Assembly: GCA_030512335.1 (NCBI GenBank)
Contig: JAULSU010000001.1
Location: forward strand, 4,960,001-5,024,000
From: Immersiella caudata
Lineage: Eukaryota; Ascomycota; Sordariomycetes; Sordariales; Lasiosphaeriaceae
Reading direction: 5' to 3'
DNA length: 64,000 nucleotides
Shown here: one piece after another, positions 23,909 to 33,854 of the stretch
How the letters are laid out: every line of letters starts with the position of its first letter
Position numbering within the stretch: the first letter of the stretch is position 1
Made by a program: the position numbers and the translations under genes
Notes under the pieces: generated by a model
What the model was told of the DNA's origin: nothing
The model's input: the letters and a program-made list of their open reading frames with translations, nothing else
The model's database searches: none

Positions 23909-25355
23909 ATGGCGCGCTTCTCTGCCTTTGCGCTGCTCGCAGTGCCCTGGCTCCTGTTGATGAGCCTGGTCAACGGCGACGCTGTCACGGATCTCCAGAC
24001 AAAAGGTCGACCGGCCGTGGATGCTGCCCTCGCCAAGTCCAAGACCTGCACCAAGGAAAAGCTCCAAGTTCGCAGGGAATGGTAGGTGACGGTCACTTGC
24101 CCCTCGCGTCACGCTTCGCTCACTCACTCGACCTTGCAGGGGCGACATCACGGTGGCCGAGAGGAAGGCATACATCACCGCCATGCTGTGCCTCATGGGC
24201 AAGCCGTCCAAGCTGCCCGCTGGCCAGTTCCCAGGTGCCCAGAACCGATACGATGACTTCGTCGTTGTCCACATGAACCAGACTCTGACCATTCACGGCA
24301 CCGTGCGTTACCTCTTCCACTGGTCTCACAGTAGAGGCATATATGCTAACGTCTCGTCAGGGCAACTTCTTGTCCTGGCACCGCTATTTCACGTGGGCGA
24401 TGGAGAACGCCCTCAGAACAGAGTGTGGGTATACTGGAACACAGCCGGTATGATTTCACTTGAGCCCTCCTGCTGGCTCTGTACTGACACTTTTGCTCCC
24501 TTCTTAGTACTGGGACTGGGGCAGATGGGCACAGGACCCCGAGAAGTCTCCGGTCTTTGACGGAAGCGACTCGAGCATGAGCGGCAACGGCAAGAAGATC
24601 CAGCACAGAGGAACTACGTTCGCGCCAGCCGGCAACGGAGGAGGCTGCGTTGAGACGGGCCCGTTCAAGAAGTAAGCGGTGCTTTTCTTTTGTCTTTTTT
24701 CTTTTTTCTTTTTTCTTTTTTCTTTTTTCTTTTTTCTTTTTTCTTTTTTCTTTTTTCTTTTTTCTTTTTTCTTTTTTTTATTTATTATTTCTTCTCTAAT
24801 CCATAATACCATGAAGCTGACTTTTCAATCAGCATGACTGTTCGCCTCGGCCCCATGTCGGTGGCTGTCGACCCTGCGCCGGCACGAAACCCCCGAGCCG
24901 ACGGTTATGGCAACAACCCTCGATGCTTGCGCCGCGACATTTCGAACCAGCTGAGCAGCAGGTACGGGCGCACCCAAGACATTGTTACCCTCGTCAACAA
25001 CGCCCGCACCATCGGAAACTTCCAGGACATGATGCAGTCCAACAACGGCGTGCACAACACCGGCCACTTCACCATTGCTGGCGACCCGGGAGGTGATTTC
25101 TACATCTCGCCCAACGACCCGGCCTTCTGGCTTCACCACGGCATGATCGACCGAACTTGGTACATTTGGCAGACGCAAGACTTTGCCAACCGCCAACAAG
25201 TCATTGCCGGTGGCACCTCGATGATGGGATTTGGCGGCGGCAGACAGCAGGCGCTGAGCGATCCGGTTGACCTGGGTGTTGTGGGCCCAAAGGTTTACAA
25301 GATCAGTGAGCTGGTCAGCACCGTCGAAGGACCCTTTTGCTACGTGTACGAGTGA
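23909..25355 (+). CDS. Secreted tyrosinase (type 3 copper)
   Basis: Five-exon model: 23909-24081, 24140-24302, 24361-24447, 24508-24671 and 24833-25355, giving 369 residues. A signal peptide covers about residues 1-23. The CuA site shows His102, His110 and His119 (the last in SWHRYF); the CuB site shows His270 and His274 in HNTGH and the LHH pair at 297-298 in PNDPAFWLHHGMID. These are the six ligands of the tyrosinase common central domain (PF00264), which oxidises phenols to quinones. The chain is short and lacks the long C-terminal lid domain of the larger fungal tyrosinases, so it may be active as secreted. Exon 3 uses the GTATGA donor after a QP dipeptide, which joins to YWDWGRW. Intron 4 contains a heptamer satellite. 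Confidence 0.93.
24694..24779 (+). repeat. Heptamer satellite CTTTTTT inside tyrosinase intron 4
   Basis: Twelve tandem copies of the 7-base unit CTTTTTT, eleven perfect and the last with extra T residues. The array fills most of the 161-base intron 24672-24832 and forms a long polypyrimidine run upstream of the branch region. Arrays like this usually vary in copy number. Confidence 0.95.
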
Positions 25356-26275
25356 GCGATCTTGAGATGATGCGAGAGGGCTCGGTTCATCGCATCAGTC
25401 ATATCATGAGACCTCTATGAAATCAGACATGTTTTTGCTCTTACCGTCTTTCCGCTGTCAGGGTGCTCATGAATTGATCGTGCAACCGGGCCCCCACATT
25501 TTGTGGACTCAATATATCCGGATAAAAACAAAAAATCAGGTAGTTGCTGTATGCGAGCTCGCACTCCGCAGGATGCATCGAAGCGGCAAAGGCTTTTTTC
25601 CTCCCGCCCTTTCTGTTTTTTTTTTTCGTCGCTGGACCGTGCGTGCCGCTGACGCATACGTCTTTGATTTCCATGTGACCTCGGAAGATGCCAGTTGACA
25701 GGTGTGGGAACCGGGTCGCTTCTTGTTGGACGTCACCCTCTTCGGTAACCTAACCGAAGATCCTCTGGGGTTCTGGTGTGTAACACAACTGACAGCTGCC
25801 CCGTGCCCAGCGTGTTTGTAGCAGACCTTTATTTTGGTCTCATATATAGGCCAAGGTTGAGACTGTTCATCCCTTTCATCCCATTTAAGTTGGCCCCCTT
25901 GAATTGCTAGCTGGAGCTGAGTTTCAAAGAATGAGCTGATTCACTTGAACCTAGGAAATCTAAAGGTTTCCGCATTACCCCTCAAGCGAGAGTCATCAAG
26001 ATGTGTCGGTATGGCCTCCCAAGCGAGAGATTCTGGTGTGAAGAGGCAACCAAGTCATTGCCCGACAGCAAATGTATTGTTCACCTTGAAACTTCATTGA
26101 AGACAATAGATTCACAGACGGTTTTGATGTCTCCTATTTCACTACAACATTTATGAATACTAGCAGAATATAAACGGCCTTGATGTACCCCCAGCTGCAT
26201 GTCTCTCTTTGAAAACCCTCACCCTCACCAACACATCCAACCTCTCCCACTCATTTTGCCAAATGCCTCTTCAAA
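25356..26275. other. Intergenic 0.9 kb between tyrosinase and GNAT gene
   Basis: This stretch holds the tyrosinase 3' flank and the promoter of the acetyltransferase-like gene. An 11-base T run lies near 25615-25627. Short open frames show no domain. A TATA-like box is listed at 26169-26174. Confidence 0.45.
26169..26174 (+). promoter_or_regulatory. TATA-like box of the GNAT-like gene
   Basis: TATAAA lies 107 bases upstream of the predicted start codon at 26276, a plausible core promoter distance. Confidence 0.45.
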
Positions 26276-27218
26276 ATGCGCATTCGTCCAGCTACAACAG
26301 CGGACATCCCCCGCCTAGCCCATCTCTACCGACGCTCATGCTCCTCGCGCCCGGAGCTCGCATTCCTCGAGCCCTCGTGGCAGACCAACCCTGATGAAAC
26401 CACCAACGGAATCATATCCCGGTTGCTAAACCAGCTCGAGGATGAAACGACAATCATTGTCGTGGCGGAACTAGGTGCTGTTGACATCAGGAGCGCCAGT
26501 CGACATAATACCACGAAACCTGTGGCGTGGATGGCGATGAGGTGGGAGACTAGCGACTACATTCGGCACTTGCGGGGAGTCGTGAAGGGCATCGATCGTG
26601 CGAGGAACGATACGCAAGCTACGAGGTCAAGATTGAACAAGCTGGTAAAGGTGGAGAGGACCTGGGAGGGGGCGTTTCCTGGTGAGTTTTCCATTTCACA
26701 TCAACTTTTTCCAATGCGGAGGCTGATGATGAGAAGTTCAACAGAGACCACTTGTCGACAGACTGCGACTCCATGAGTTCCACAACCGGGCAATTTCCAA
26801 GCGAGTGGTGGATAGCTCTTTCCGGCGCCGCACAGCGTGGACACGGACCATGGAAAAAATAGAAGATCGGATGGTACGCAACGGCACGCCAGGTTGGTGG
26901 GAGGTTACGATACTGGTTGAACACCCGGACTACGTTGACCGGAATCCTGCAGGCGAGTTGCTGCAGTGGGCGAGCATCGTGGCAGAGTTTGAGGGCGATG
27001 CGTTGACTGCGCTGGTGGGATCGGATGAACTGGTGAGGGAGTATCAGCTGCGGGGGTTGGTGCCGTATCGGAGGATCAAGGTGAGGGAGGGAGAGGAGGA
27101 AGTGAAGGTTTATGAGATGGAGAGGTTGAGGGGGGCGGGAAGGGAGTACAGCGGGAGGGCGGAGAAGGTTGAGCCGTTGTCTGGTTTGGTGGGTGGGTTC
27201 GTGTCGAGGTGGAGGTAG
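26276..27218 (+). CDS. GNAT-like N-acetyltransferase
   Basis: Two-exon model: 26276-26681 and 26737-27218, giving 295 residues. The start reads MRIRPATTADIPRLAHLY, a typical first strand and helix of the GNAT acetyl-CoA-dependent acetyltransferase fold. The second exon has the long middle helix and the segment with GTPGWWEVTILVEHPDYVDRN; near the end a QLRGL turn resembles the GNAT motif where the chain meets the cofactor. The substrate is unknown. The only acceptor that keeps the frame is AAG at 26734-26736; a nearby CAG would cause an early stop. An out-of-frame ATG lies 13 bases upstream of the start, so translation may involve leaky scanning. Confidence 0.72.
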
Positions 27219-27869
27219 CGGGAGTGGTAGGTATTCACGATAGGGTTCCTGCTTTCGCGTTGCGGGCACACAGTGGGCAACCTGGGAGGTAGACAGTATT
27301 TCTCTTGACTTGGGACTCCATGGCCTTCAAGGTTTGAATGAGGAAGGCTGGGAGGCCGTCTCTCAGACTTTGAACGATTGAAGCGAGACCCTCAAACGAA
27401 ACCCAGCCAAGGAATCCTCTCCAGATTGATCAACCAGGAAACTTCCTTTCGTTGCCGACTCCATCCCAGGCAATTACAACCAGACACGCACACTCTCACT
27501 CGGCACACCGCCCCTCTGCACGCCAACCGACACAACACAAGCCGGCATGGGAGCTAAACCACATACCTGCTGCACACGTACCCGGCCAAAAGTACAGCTC
27601 ACCATGTGCACAATAAATACCCCCCCCCCCCCTGCAGGCGTCCACGGGTTCCTACATGCTAGTCCCACCTCAGTAAAGGTGCCTTCGCCAGGGGTAAACA
27701 ACCTCGACACAGCCTTCCAACAACTGGGGCCGATCCCCTGTCTGGGATTTAGGCAACCCATAACAATCTCAACGATATAAAACAAAAAAAAGAGTTCCTT
27801 CCAGCCCGTCAAAAGACCCCCAAAAAGGCAATTGCAAATTCCTCGCCACCACTCTATCCACTATACAAA
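27219..27869. other. Intergenic 0.65 kb before the small repeat protein
   Basis: This is the 3' flank of the acetyltransferase and the promoter of the small repeat protein. It contains a run of about 14 C at 27617-27631 and a TATA-like box at 27776-27781. Confidence 0.5.
27776..27781 (+). promoter_or_regulatory. TATA-like box of the small repeat protein gene
   Basis: TATAAA lies 94 bases upstream of the ATG at 27870, followed by an A-rich leader. It supports the view that the short frame downstream is a real gene. Confidence 0.5.
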
Positions 27870-28085
27870 ATGGCAATCACGGTGGAACCAGTCAAACCCG
27901 CCGTCTTTGAGCGCGCCAAACCCGCCGTCTACGAGAGACCGAAGCGAATGGTCTGTGAGCCTGCAAAAGCATCGGCCGATTATGAAAAGGCTGGAGTGGG
28001 AAAACGAGCGAAGCCGGCTGTTTATGAGAGACCAAAGGCAGCCGTGTTTGAGCGACCTTTGGTGAAGATCAAGCGGAGGAAGTGA
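27870..28085 (+). CDS. 71-residue basic internal-repeat protein
   Basis: A complete short frame from an ATG in good context (ACAAAATGG) encodes 71 residues made largely of an approximately nine-residue repeat: KPAVFERA at 9-16, KPAVYERPK at 17-25, a diverged RMVCEPAK at 26-33, KPAVYERPK again at 48-56, and AAVFERPLVK at 57-66. A spacer at 34-47 breaks the array, and the C-terminus is basic (KIKRRK). No signal peptide or membrane span is seen. I do not recognise the family; repeats with an E-R-P core and lysines could bind RNA, membranes or another repeat protein, but no function can be given. The repeat is preserved at protein level with synonymous differences in the DNA, which argues for coding use. 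Confidence 0.65.
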   Translation: MAITVEPVKPAVFERAKPAVYERPKRMVCEPAKASADYEKAGVGKRAKPAVYERPKAAVFERPLVKIKRRK

Positions 28086-28435
28086 TGGTGTTGACAGTGT
28101 TGCATTTGTGGGCGCTGGGCTTCTTGGCATTTTCAGGGGGGGGTCGGGAGCTCGGATTGGATTGCGATTGCATTATTTTGAGTGCACTATTGGCTACTAG
28201 GGATGCGTTGTTCTGGTGTTTGGCGGACAGGTTGCACGGTGCATTGGAAGGTGACTGAAAGCAAATGTATGGCCGTCTTACCGACACCATAGATGGGAAT
28301 CGACCCAGAGACGCAGAGTTGGAAATCTCAAGAGTTCTCAGGGTAATTGTGCTGTGTCGATACAATGGGACTAGATAGCCCTACTCGCTCTATACGCCAC
28401 CGATGGCCACGTTGCTGCTGTTGCTCTCGCTGCAT
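28086..28435. other. Convergent spacer before ZUO1
   Basis: These 350 bases lie between the small repeat gene and the end of ZUO1, which face each other. They probably contain both 3' untranslated regions. I see no further gene or repeat. Confidence 0.5.
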
Positions 28436-29827
28436 CTAGTTGAATGCCTTGAGCTCCGACTCCTTCACCTTGCCAGCCAAGACAAGGCGCTTGGCCTCCT
28501 CCTGCCACGCCCCCTTGATCTCATCAGCCACCTTCAGGCCGTTGAGTTTGCCAGCAAGAGCGGCAATCTCATCGGGGTCGATCTTGGCCTGAATGAGCTC
28601 AACATCGCCCAGAACGGCGTCAATGGTAGCAACCGACGGGTCGCCAGACACAAAATAGTTGGCGTCTTTGACGGAACCACGGAGAACACGCTTGTTCTTC
28701 TTGACAGCGTTCTTGGCCGCCTCCTTGGCCTTCTTGCCGGCCTCGCGGTCCTGCTTGGCCTTCTCCTCAGCCTCTTTGGCTACCTTCTCCTCAACTTCCT
28801 TCTTCGCTTGCGCCTCCTCAGCGGCCTTCTTCTCAGCGGCCTCCTTCTCCAGGCGCTTCTTGTTCTTGGCGGCGTTGGCCTCCTGCCTGAAGCGCTTGAT
28901 GCGCTCGTCGCCAGCCGAGCAGTCGTCCAGCAGCTTGCGGAGACGGGCGTTGTCCTCGGCCTTCTTCTTCTTGCGGGCGTTGGCATTCTTGCGCTCGGTG
29001 TGGCGCTTCTGGTCTCGGTTCTCGTTGTCGTCCGGAACGTCCTCGTCAAGGTACTCGAATGTCCTCCAGCTGTCGAAATTGTACCAGAAGTTGTAGAAAT
29101 TCTCCACATCCTCCTTGGTCGACTTGTCATCACCAAAGGATGGCACAGGGTGGTTTTTGCTGAAGCGAGCCTCGGCCTTGAAGACGTTGCCCCACAGCTT
29201 GTAGAAATTGCCCTTCTGCAGCTGCTTCTTGGTCGGGGGCTCGACATCGGCCTCTTCGTCGACAGAGTCAAACTGGCGGCGGGTGACGGGGTCGAGCAGA
29301 ACCTCGGTTGCCTTTTGGATGCACTTGAAGAAGTTGTCGTCGTCGACACGGCCGGCGGCAGCCTTCTTGTCGGGGTGGTGCTTGAGAACCTTCTTGCGGT
29401 GGGCGCGCTTGATCTGCTCCTCAGTGGCCTTGTAGCGATACCGGGAGAGACCGAGTACCTTGTAGTGGTCTTGGCTCTAAATGCAAATGTCAGAAGTCGA
29501 TTTGGGGCCTCTAGTAGGGGGAGCTCAGTATACCTTCCAGTCCTTGGCGTCGCGCTGCAACATCATGGGGTCCTCGGGCTCGCTGATGTCGCTGTCATCG
29601 TTCTCCTCGACCTTCTTAGCCCGCTCCTGGGCCTGTATCCTGTCATCCTCGCTAAAGGTGCGCTTGTGGCGGGCACGGCGAGCGTGGGCGAGGAAGTGAG
29701 GGCCAACGGGCTCGATGGTGCGCTGTGTTGCGTGGTCCTGGGTGACCTTGCCGACGACCTTGAAATCCTTGTCGGCGGACCAGCCCGAGGGGAGAGCGGG
29801 AAGAGGGAGAGCAACCACGGTGGCCAT
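28436..29827 (-). CDS. ZUO1: Zuotin, ribosome-associated J-domain chaperone
   Basis: Two-exon model: 29827-29534 and 29476-28436, giving 444 residues. Zuotin is the Hsp40 partner in the ribosome-associated complex and stimulates the Hsp70 Ssb on nascent chains. The J domain begins at the exon 2 start (SQDHYKVLGL, about residue 99) and contains the HHPDKK motif needed for Hsp70 activation. The zuotin homology region follows (from about residue 175 to 240), then a very long charged helix of Lys, Glu and Ala residues used for ribosome contact, and a short C-terminal helical bundle (VLGDVELIQAK and onward). There are no SANT domains, as in yeast and unlike animal MPP11. The intron is 57 bases. 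Confidence 0.95.
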
Positions 29828-30069
29828 TTTTGCGACTGTTCGGTCACTTGCAGTTGGGAGCGCGCTGTAGTGGGATTTTGGCAGTGGTGGGCTGTGTTTT
29901 TGAGATCTTGGATTTTTTTAATGCTCGGCCCCACATTGAACTATCAGGCCAATCAAGGCCCCCAGAATTGCCGGCCGCCACGGGAACCAGGTCCTTGGAC
30001 AGGGGATCTCTCGTGGGACGATTGCAAAGTCCAAACGACATCGCAACAGCAGAAGCTGCTATACTAAAG
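29828..30069. promoter_or_regulatory. Divergent promoter of ZUO1 and MZM1
   Basis: Only 242 bases separate the two start codons. A CCAAT box sits near the middle, and no TATA box is seen, consistent with a shared housekeeping promoter. Confidence 0.6.
29949..29953 (+). promoter_or_regulatory. CCAAT box in the ZUO1/MZM1 promoter
   Basis: CCAAT lies 121 bases from the MZM1 start codon and 122 from the ZUO1 start codon. In fungi this is bound by the Hap2/3/5 complex, which often controls mitochondrial genes; occupancy here is inferred. Confidence 0.45.
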
Positions 30070-30523
30070 ATGGCTCTCCAGGCTTACAGACAACTCTGGC
30101 GTGCCGCCAATATTGCGTTCCAAGGTGGGTTTAAAGGATTGCAAACCTTTCTTGATCCCGGATGCTGATCATATCTTCGCTGCAGGCGACATCCGAGTGC
30201 TCGACGCAGCGCGACAACAAATTCGTCAGGGTTTCCGTGAGAAGGCGACGTTGCCCTCATCCGATCCTCAAATACAGCCTGCGCTCAAACATGCTGAAGA
30301 GGTGGCCCAATTTCTGAGGACGAATCTCGTTCAGGGGAAGAAGGAGGGTGATCGATATGGTGAGGAATCCTTGGTCCACGCTGCTTCTTCCGGTGCCCAT
30401 TTTGCTGACAACCGACCCTCAGTCCTGCGGATCCATGACGATATCGAACGCGGCGACAATGACACGGTAAAGCTTGGCAACAAAACAGTCAAGATCGACG
30501 GAAAGAAGTGCTCAGACTTGTAG
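30070..30523 (+). CDS. MZM1: Mitochondrial LYR-type complex III assembly factor
   Basis: Three-exon model: 30070-30124, 30186-30359 and 30423-30523, giving 109 residues. Mzm1/LYRM7 stabilises the Rieske iron-sulfur protein in the matrix before its insertion into complex III. The N-terminus AYRQLWRAANIAF followed by GDIRVLDAARQQIRQGF fits the LYR-family helices, and the end carries the conserved LRIHDDIERGDN segment. The length matches the family (about 110-125 residues). The first exon encodes only 18 codons, so single-frame gene finding would miss the N-terminus. Its stop lies 195 bases from the convergent SLT11 stop. Confidence 0.92.
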
Positions 30524-30718
30524 ATGAGCCAAGTGTAGGAATACAGCCAAATGACAGTACGAATAGCTGTTGTCTTGTGTAGATAGCCGTCTATGATACC
30601 CATGTAACAACACAATAATGCCAGAACCATGATACAGAACAAGGCATCCGGTATTTTGACGCCATCCTCCGCCCATAATGCAACCTGCAACGCCTTGCGA
30701 AACTAAAACACCACCAAT

Positions 30719-31882
30719 TCAGTTACCAGCCAAACTCGCATACTGTACATCATCCGCTCCAGGAGGTGGTGCTACCGCGACCGCTGATATGTCGTTCGGC
30801 TGGTGGCCGGACCCTCCGCTTGCTGCACCCTCAATCGCCTTTTGCGCAGGTCTCCTTTTCGCGTCCGAGAAGGCTGACCTTCCATCCCTGAGCATCTCGC
30901 CCCTCTCTTCCTTATCCATCGTACCGATCGCTTTTGGAGCGCTCCATCGCACGCGTAACGGGCAGCCAGCAATGACAGCACGACCCTTACATTCCGCCGC
31001 AGCGTTCTCGGCCGCCTCTCGCGATTCGTAGTTGACGAACGCGCAGTGTGTCATGTGCGACACCACCAACGACTTGACCTTTCCGAAAGCCTTGAAGAAG
31101 TCGCGAATCTTGAACTCCGGGAGGTCGTCCTCGATACCCGTCACAAACAGAGACATGATGTTCCTGTCGGCTGGTGGCATGTAGTCCTTGGGCCCAGGTG
31201 GAGGCGCGTTGGCACCCATAGGTCCTTTCCTTCCGCCACGGCCGCCCCCAGGCCTCGCCCCAACTGCTGCCGCTGCTCGGGAGTCTCGCGAGCGGATCGG
31301 TCCTGGCCCACCAACACCGGCGCCAACGGCGGCATTCCCACCCGTCGCGCTCCCACTCGCAGACGGCGCACTAGATATCGGATTGCCGTCCTGATCCAAC
31401 TCCCTGCCTTTCCTGAAATATGGCTTGCTCGTTGCTAACCTTCGCAAGAGCTCGCGCGCCTTCTCGTCCGCCTTCTCGTACTGCTCCGTGCCGATCCGTC
31501 CCTCTTCAATAGCGCGCTCGTTGTTTTGCGCAAAATATTCGCGGTTAACCTCGCTCTGCGGCCCCTGCGACACAAGCTCGAGCGCCTTGTCGCGAATGAC
31601 GATGGGTAAACCGAATTGCAGATCCATGATGCAGCATTGGCAGGCGTTCTTGAGGCGGGCGCACGTCAGGCAGATGTTGGTACGCTTCTTGCGACCGTGG
31701 GATCGATCGGCTGACCAGCTGAATACGGTGAACGGTCGGGTGCATAGCTTGCATTCGGCGCCGTAGTCCTCCTTCAGCATCTTGACGTAAGGGTTGTCGG
31801 GGAGGCAGCTCTCACAAACCGACGGGAAGTCTGTCGACTCCCAGCCGGAGCGGTTGAGGTCTTGCTTGATTTGGGGAGGCAT
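30719..31882 (-). CDS. SLT11: Pre-mRNA splicing factor Slt11/Ecm2 (RBM22 family)
   Basis: An intronless frame of 387 residues starting MPPQIKQDLNRSGWE. Slt11 binds U6 and U2 snRNA in the spliceosome and works with the NineTeen complex. Residues 20-90 are rich in Cys (CESC, CKLC, CLTCARLKNACQCC), the zinc-binding module of this family. A central Gly/Ala-rich low-complexity linker is followed by an RRM near residues 245-320 with RNP2 LFVTGI and RNP1 CAFVNYES. The open frame extends upstream of this methionine, but that part has no family similarity; the ATG at 31882 matches the usual protein start. Confidence 0.94.
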   Translation of the reverse strand: MPPQIKQDLNRSGWESTDFPSVCESCLPDNPYVKMLKEDYGAECKLCTRPFTVFSWSADRSHGRKKRTNICLTCARLKNACQCCIMDLQFGLPIVIRDKALELVSQGPQSEVNREYFAQNNERAIEEGRIGTEQYEKADEKARELLRRLATSKPYFRKGRELDQDGNPISSAPSASGSATGGNAAVGAGVGGPGPIRSRDSRAAAAVGARPGGGRGGRKGPMGANAPPPGPKDYMPPADRNIMSLFVTGIEDDLPEFKIRDFFKAFGKVKSLVVSHMTHCAFVNYESREAAENAAAECKGRAVIAGCPLRVRWSAPKAIGTMDKEERGEMLRDGRSAFSDAKRRPAQKAIEGAASGGSGHQPNDISAVAVAPPPGADDVQYASLAGN

Positions 31883-32592
31883 TTGCGGCGACTGCGATTC
31901 CAGCAGAACAGCTGTCTGGCCAGGCGCAAAGTTCTTGGAATTCAAGGTTGGGTGTTTCTGGATTGTTTCGTTGGGTGGGGTGAGTGTGGTCGCTGATGAG
32001 GCTGGTGTGATATTTTCGAGTGGCTTGAACAAGCTGATAAATCTTATCGCGCTGTTGCCACAAGGCATGAGGCGCAGGCTGGAATCACGTGGCGTAGTTC
32101 GGCAGATACCGCGGTCCCTGCCGCTCGTATTCGGATCGGTGGTGTCCCTCACCGCCTTCGGGCTGTGGCTCGAATTCGCAAATGCACATGCTGGATGCAC
32201 AGGTCGCATCGTCACCGCAGCGTTGTTTCGAAGCGCACGGACCAGGGCCCCGCGTCCAGCGGCACGAATGCGAAAACGCTGGCGAGATTGGGCAGATTGG
32301 CTGGCCGATGGACGGGGCAAACCCCCCAGACTTGAGATGGCGAGTGGGCCGCTCATGCGTTCCCTCCAATTGAGCGATGGGATTCGTCGGCTACCCCCTG
32401 GTCTAACCCATGCAACAGCCATGGCGAGCGTCCGTCTTCAGTAATTAGGGGTTGGAAACTTTTTTCTCCCACTTGCCTTGGTATATAGCCCGGAGAACCT
32501 GCGTTGTAGATTCACGGAAAGCTCAATATTGACGATTCAACTCGCAGGCACCGTGATCACACTGCCATTTTCCCACACATACAATCGCAACC
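31883..32592. promoter_or_regulatory. Divergent promoter of SLT11 and ERG6
   Basis: A 710-base spacer between the two start codons. The SLT11 frame stays open into it on the minus strand without coding character. On the ERG6 side a TATA-like box is listed at 32482-32487. Confidence 0.5.
32482..32487 (+). promoter_or_regulatory. TATA-like box of ERG6
   Basis: TATATA lies 111 bases upstream of the ERG6 start codon. Spacing fits a core promoter for a strongly expressed gene; this is inferred. Confidence 0.4.
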
Positions 32593-33854
32593 ATGGTTGG
32601 CAAGCCGCAAATCAAGCTCGAGAAGGAGGACCACCAGCGCGATGCTGAGTTCGTCAAGGCCCTCCACGGCTCGTCCGTCGAGGCTCAGGGCGGTTTCGCC
32701 GCCATGCTTTCCAAAGACAAGGACGCAAAGAAGCTCGCCGTAGACGAGTACTTCAAGCACTTCGACAAGAAGACCGCGGAGAACGAGACCGACGCCGATC
32801 GCGAGGCCCGCGTCGCAGAGTACGCAACTCTGACCAAACAGTGAGTTATCTCTGAGTGTCTAGTCACTTCCAGCACACATCGCTGACAGAGACGATTTGC
32901 GCAGCTATTACAACCTTGCGACCGATCTGTACGAGTATGGCTGGGGCCAGTGCTTCCACTTCTGCCGGTACTCTCCCGGTGAGAACTTTTACCAGGCAAT
33001 TGCTCGCCACGAGCACTTCCTGGCCGCCAACATTGGCATCAAGCCTAGCATGAAGGTTCTCGACGTCGGCTGCGGTGTTGGTGGGCCCGCCAGGGAGATC
33101 GCGAAATTTACCGATGCCCACATCACCGGTCTCAACAACAACGACTACCAGATCGCACGTGCCACCCGCTACGCTGTGAGGGAGGGTCTCTCTGGTCAGC
33201 TCAAGTTCGTCAAGGGAGATTTCATGGTGAGTACGGTGCGTCGCTACCATGCACGAACGCAATGCTGACTATAAGCAGCAAATGTCTTTCCCTGACAACA
33301 GCTTCGACGCTGTCTATGCTATCGAGGCCACCGTTCACGCGCCCAAGCTTGTCGGTGTTTACAGCGAGATCTACCGGGTGCTCAAGCCCGGCGGCGTTTT
33401 CGGCGTTTATGAGTGGCTCATGACCGACGAATACGACAACAACAACCTCGAGCACCGTGATATTCGCCTGGCGATTGAGGAGGGCAACGGTATCTCCAAC
33501 ATGGTCACCATTTCCGAGGGTCTCGAGGCTATGAAGGATGCAGGCTTCGACCTCCTTCACCACGAGGATCTTGCCGCGCGACCGGACCGCATTCCGTGGT
33601 ACTGGCCCATTGCCGGAGAGATGAAGTACATGCAGACCTACCTGGACTTCTTCACGGTATTCCGCATGACCCATGTCGCTCGGTCCATGGTCCACATGTT
33701 CACTGGCTGCCTGGAACTTGTCGGCCTTGCACCCGCTGGCACCAAGAAGACCGCCGACTCTCTCGCAAAGGGGGCCGACGGCCTGGTTGCCGGCGCAAAG
33801 AAGAACCTTTTCACCCCCATGTACCTCATGGTCGGCCGCAAGCCTGCTAACTGA
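32593..33854 (+). CDS. ERG6: Sterol 24-C-methyltransferase
   Basis: Three-exon model: 32593-32840, 32905-33226 and 33279-33854, giving 381 residues, the usual length. The enzyme moves a methyl group from S-adenosylmethionine to C-24 of the sterol side chain in ergosterol synthesis, at the ER and lipid droplets. Visible marks: the YEYGWG sterol-contact region at about 92-97, the SAM-binding motif I LDVGCGVGG at about 135-143, a GLNNNDYQIARA segment typical of the family, and the C-terminal SMT domain. Introns have GTGAGT donors. The ATG lies in strong context (AACCATGG). Confidence 0.97.

Noticed and set aside
23242..24276. 344-codon plus-strand frame
   Set aside because: It overlaps the first two tyrosinase exons in another frame; its translation has no family features, while the tyrosinase model joins cleanly.
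28403..30067. 554-codon plus-strand open frame
   Set aside because: It is antisense to ZUO1, whose J domain, splice junction and family match are clear. The antisense translation is Leu-rich repeats of the reverse complement of Lys/Glu/Ala codons and has no start context or domain.
31883..32422. N-terminal extension of SLT11
   Set aside because: The frame is open, but the family start MPPQIKQDLNRSGW lies at 31882, and the extension looks like promoter sequence read in frame.
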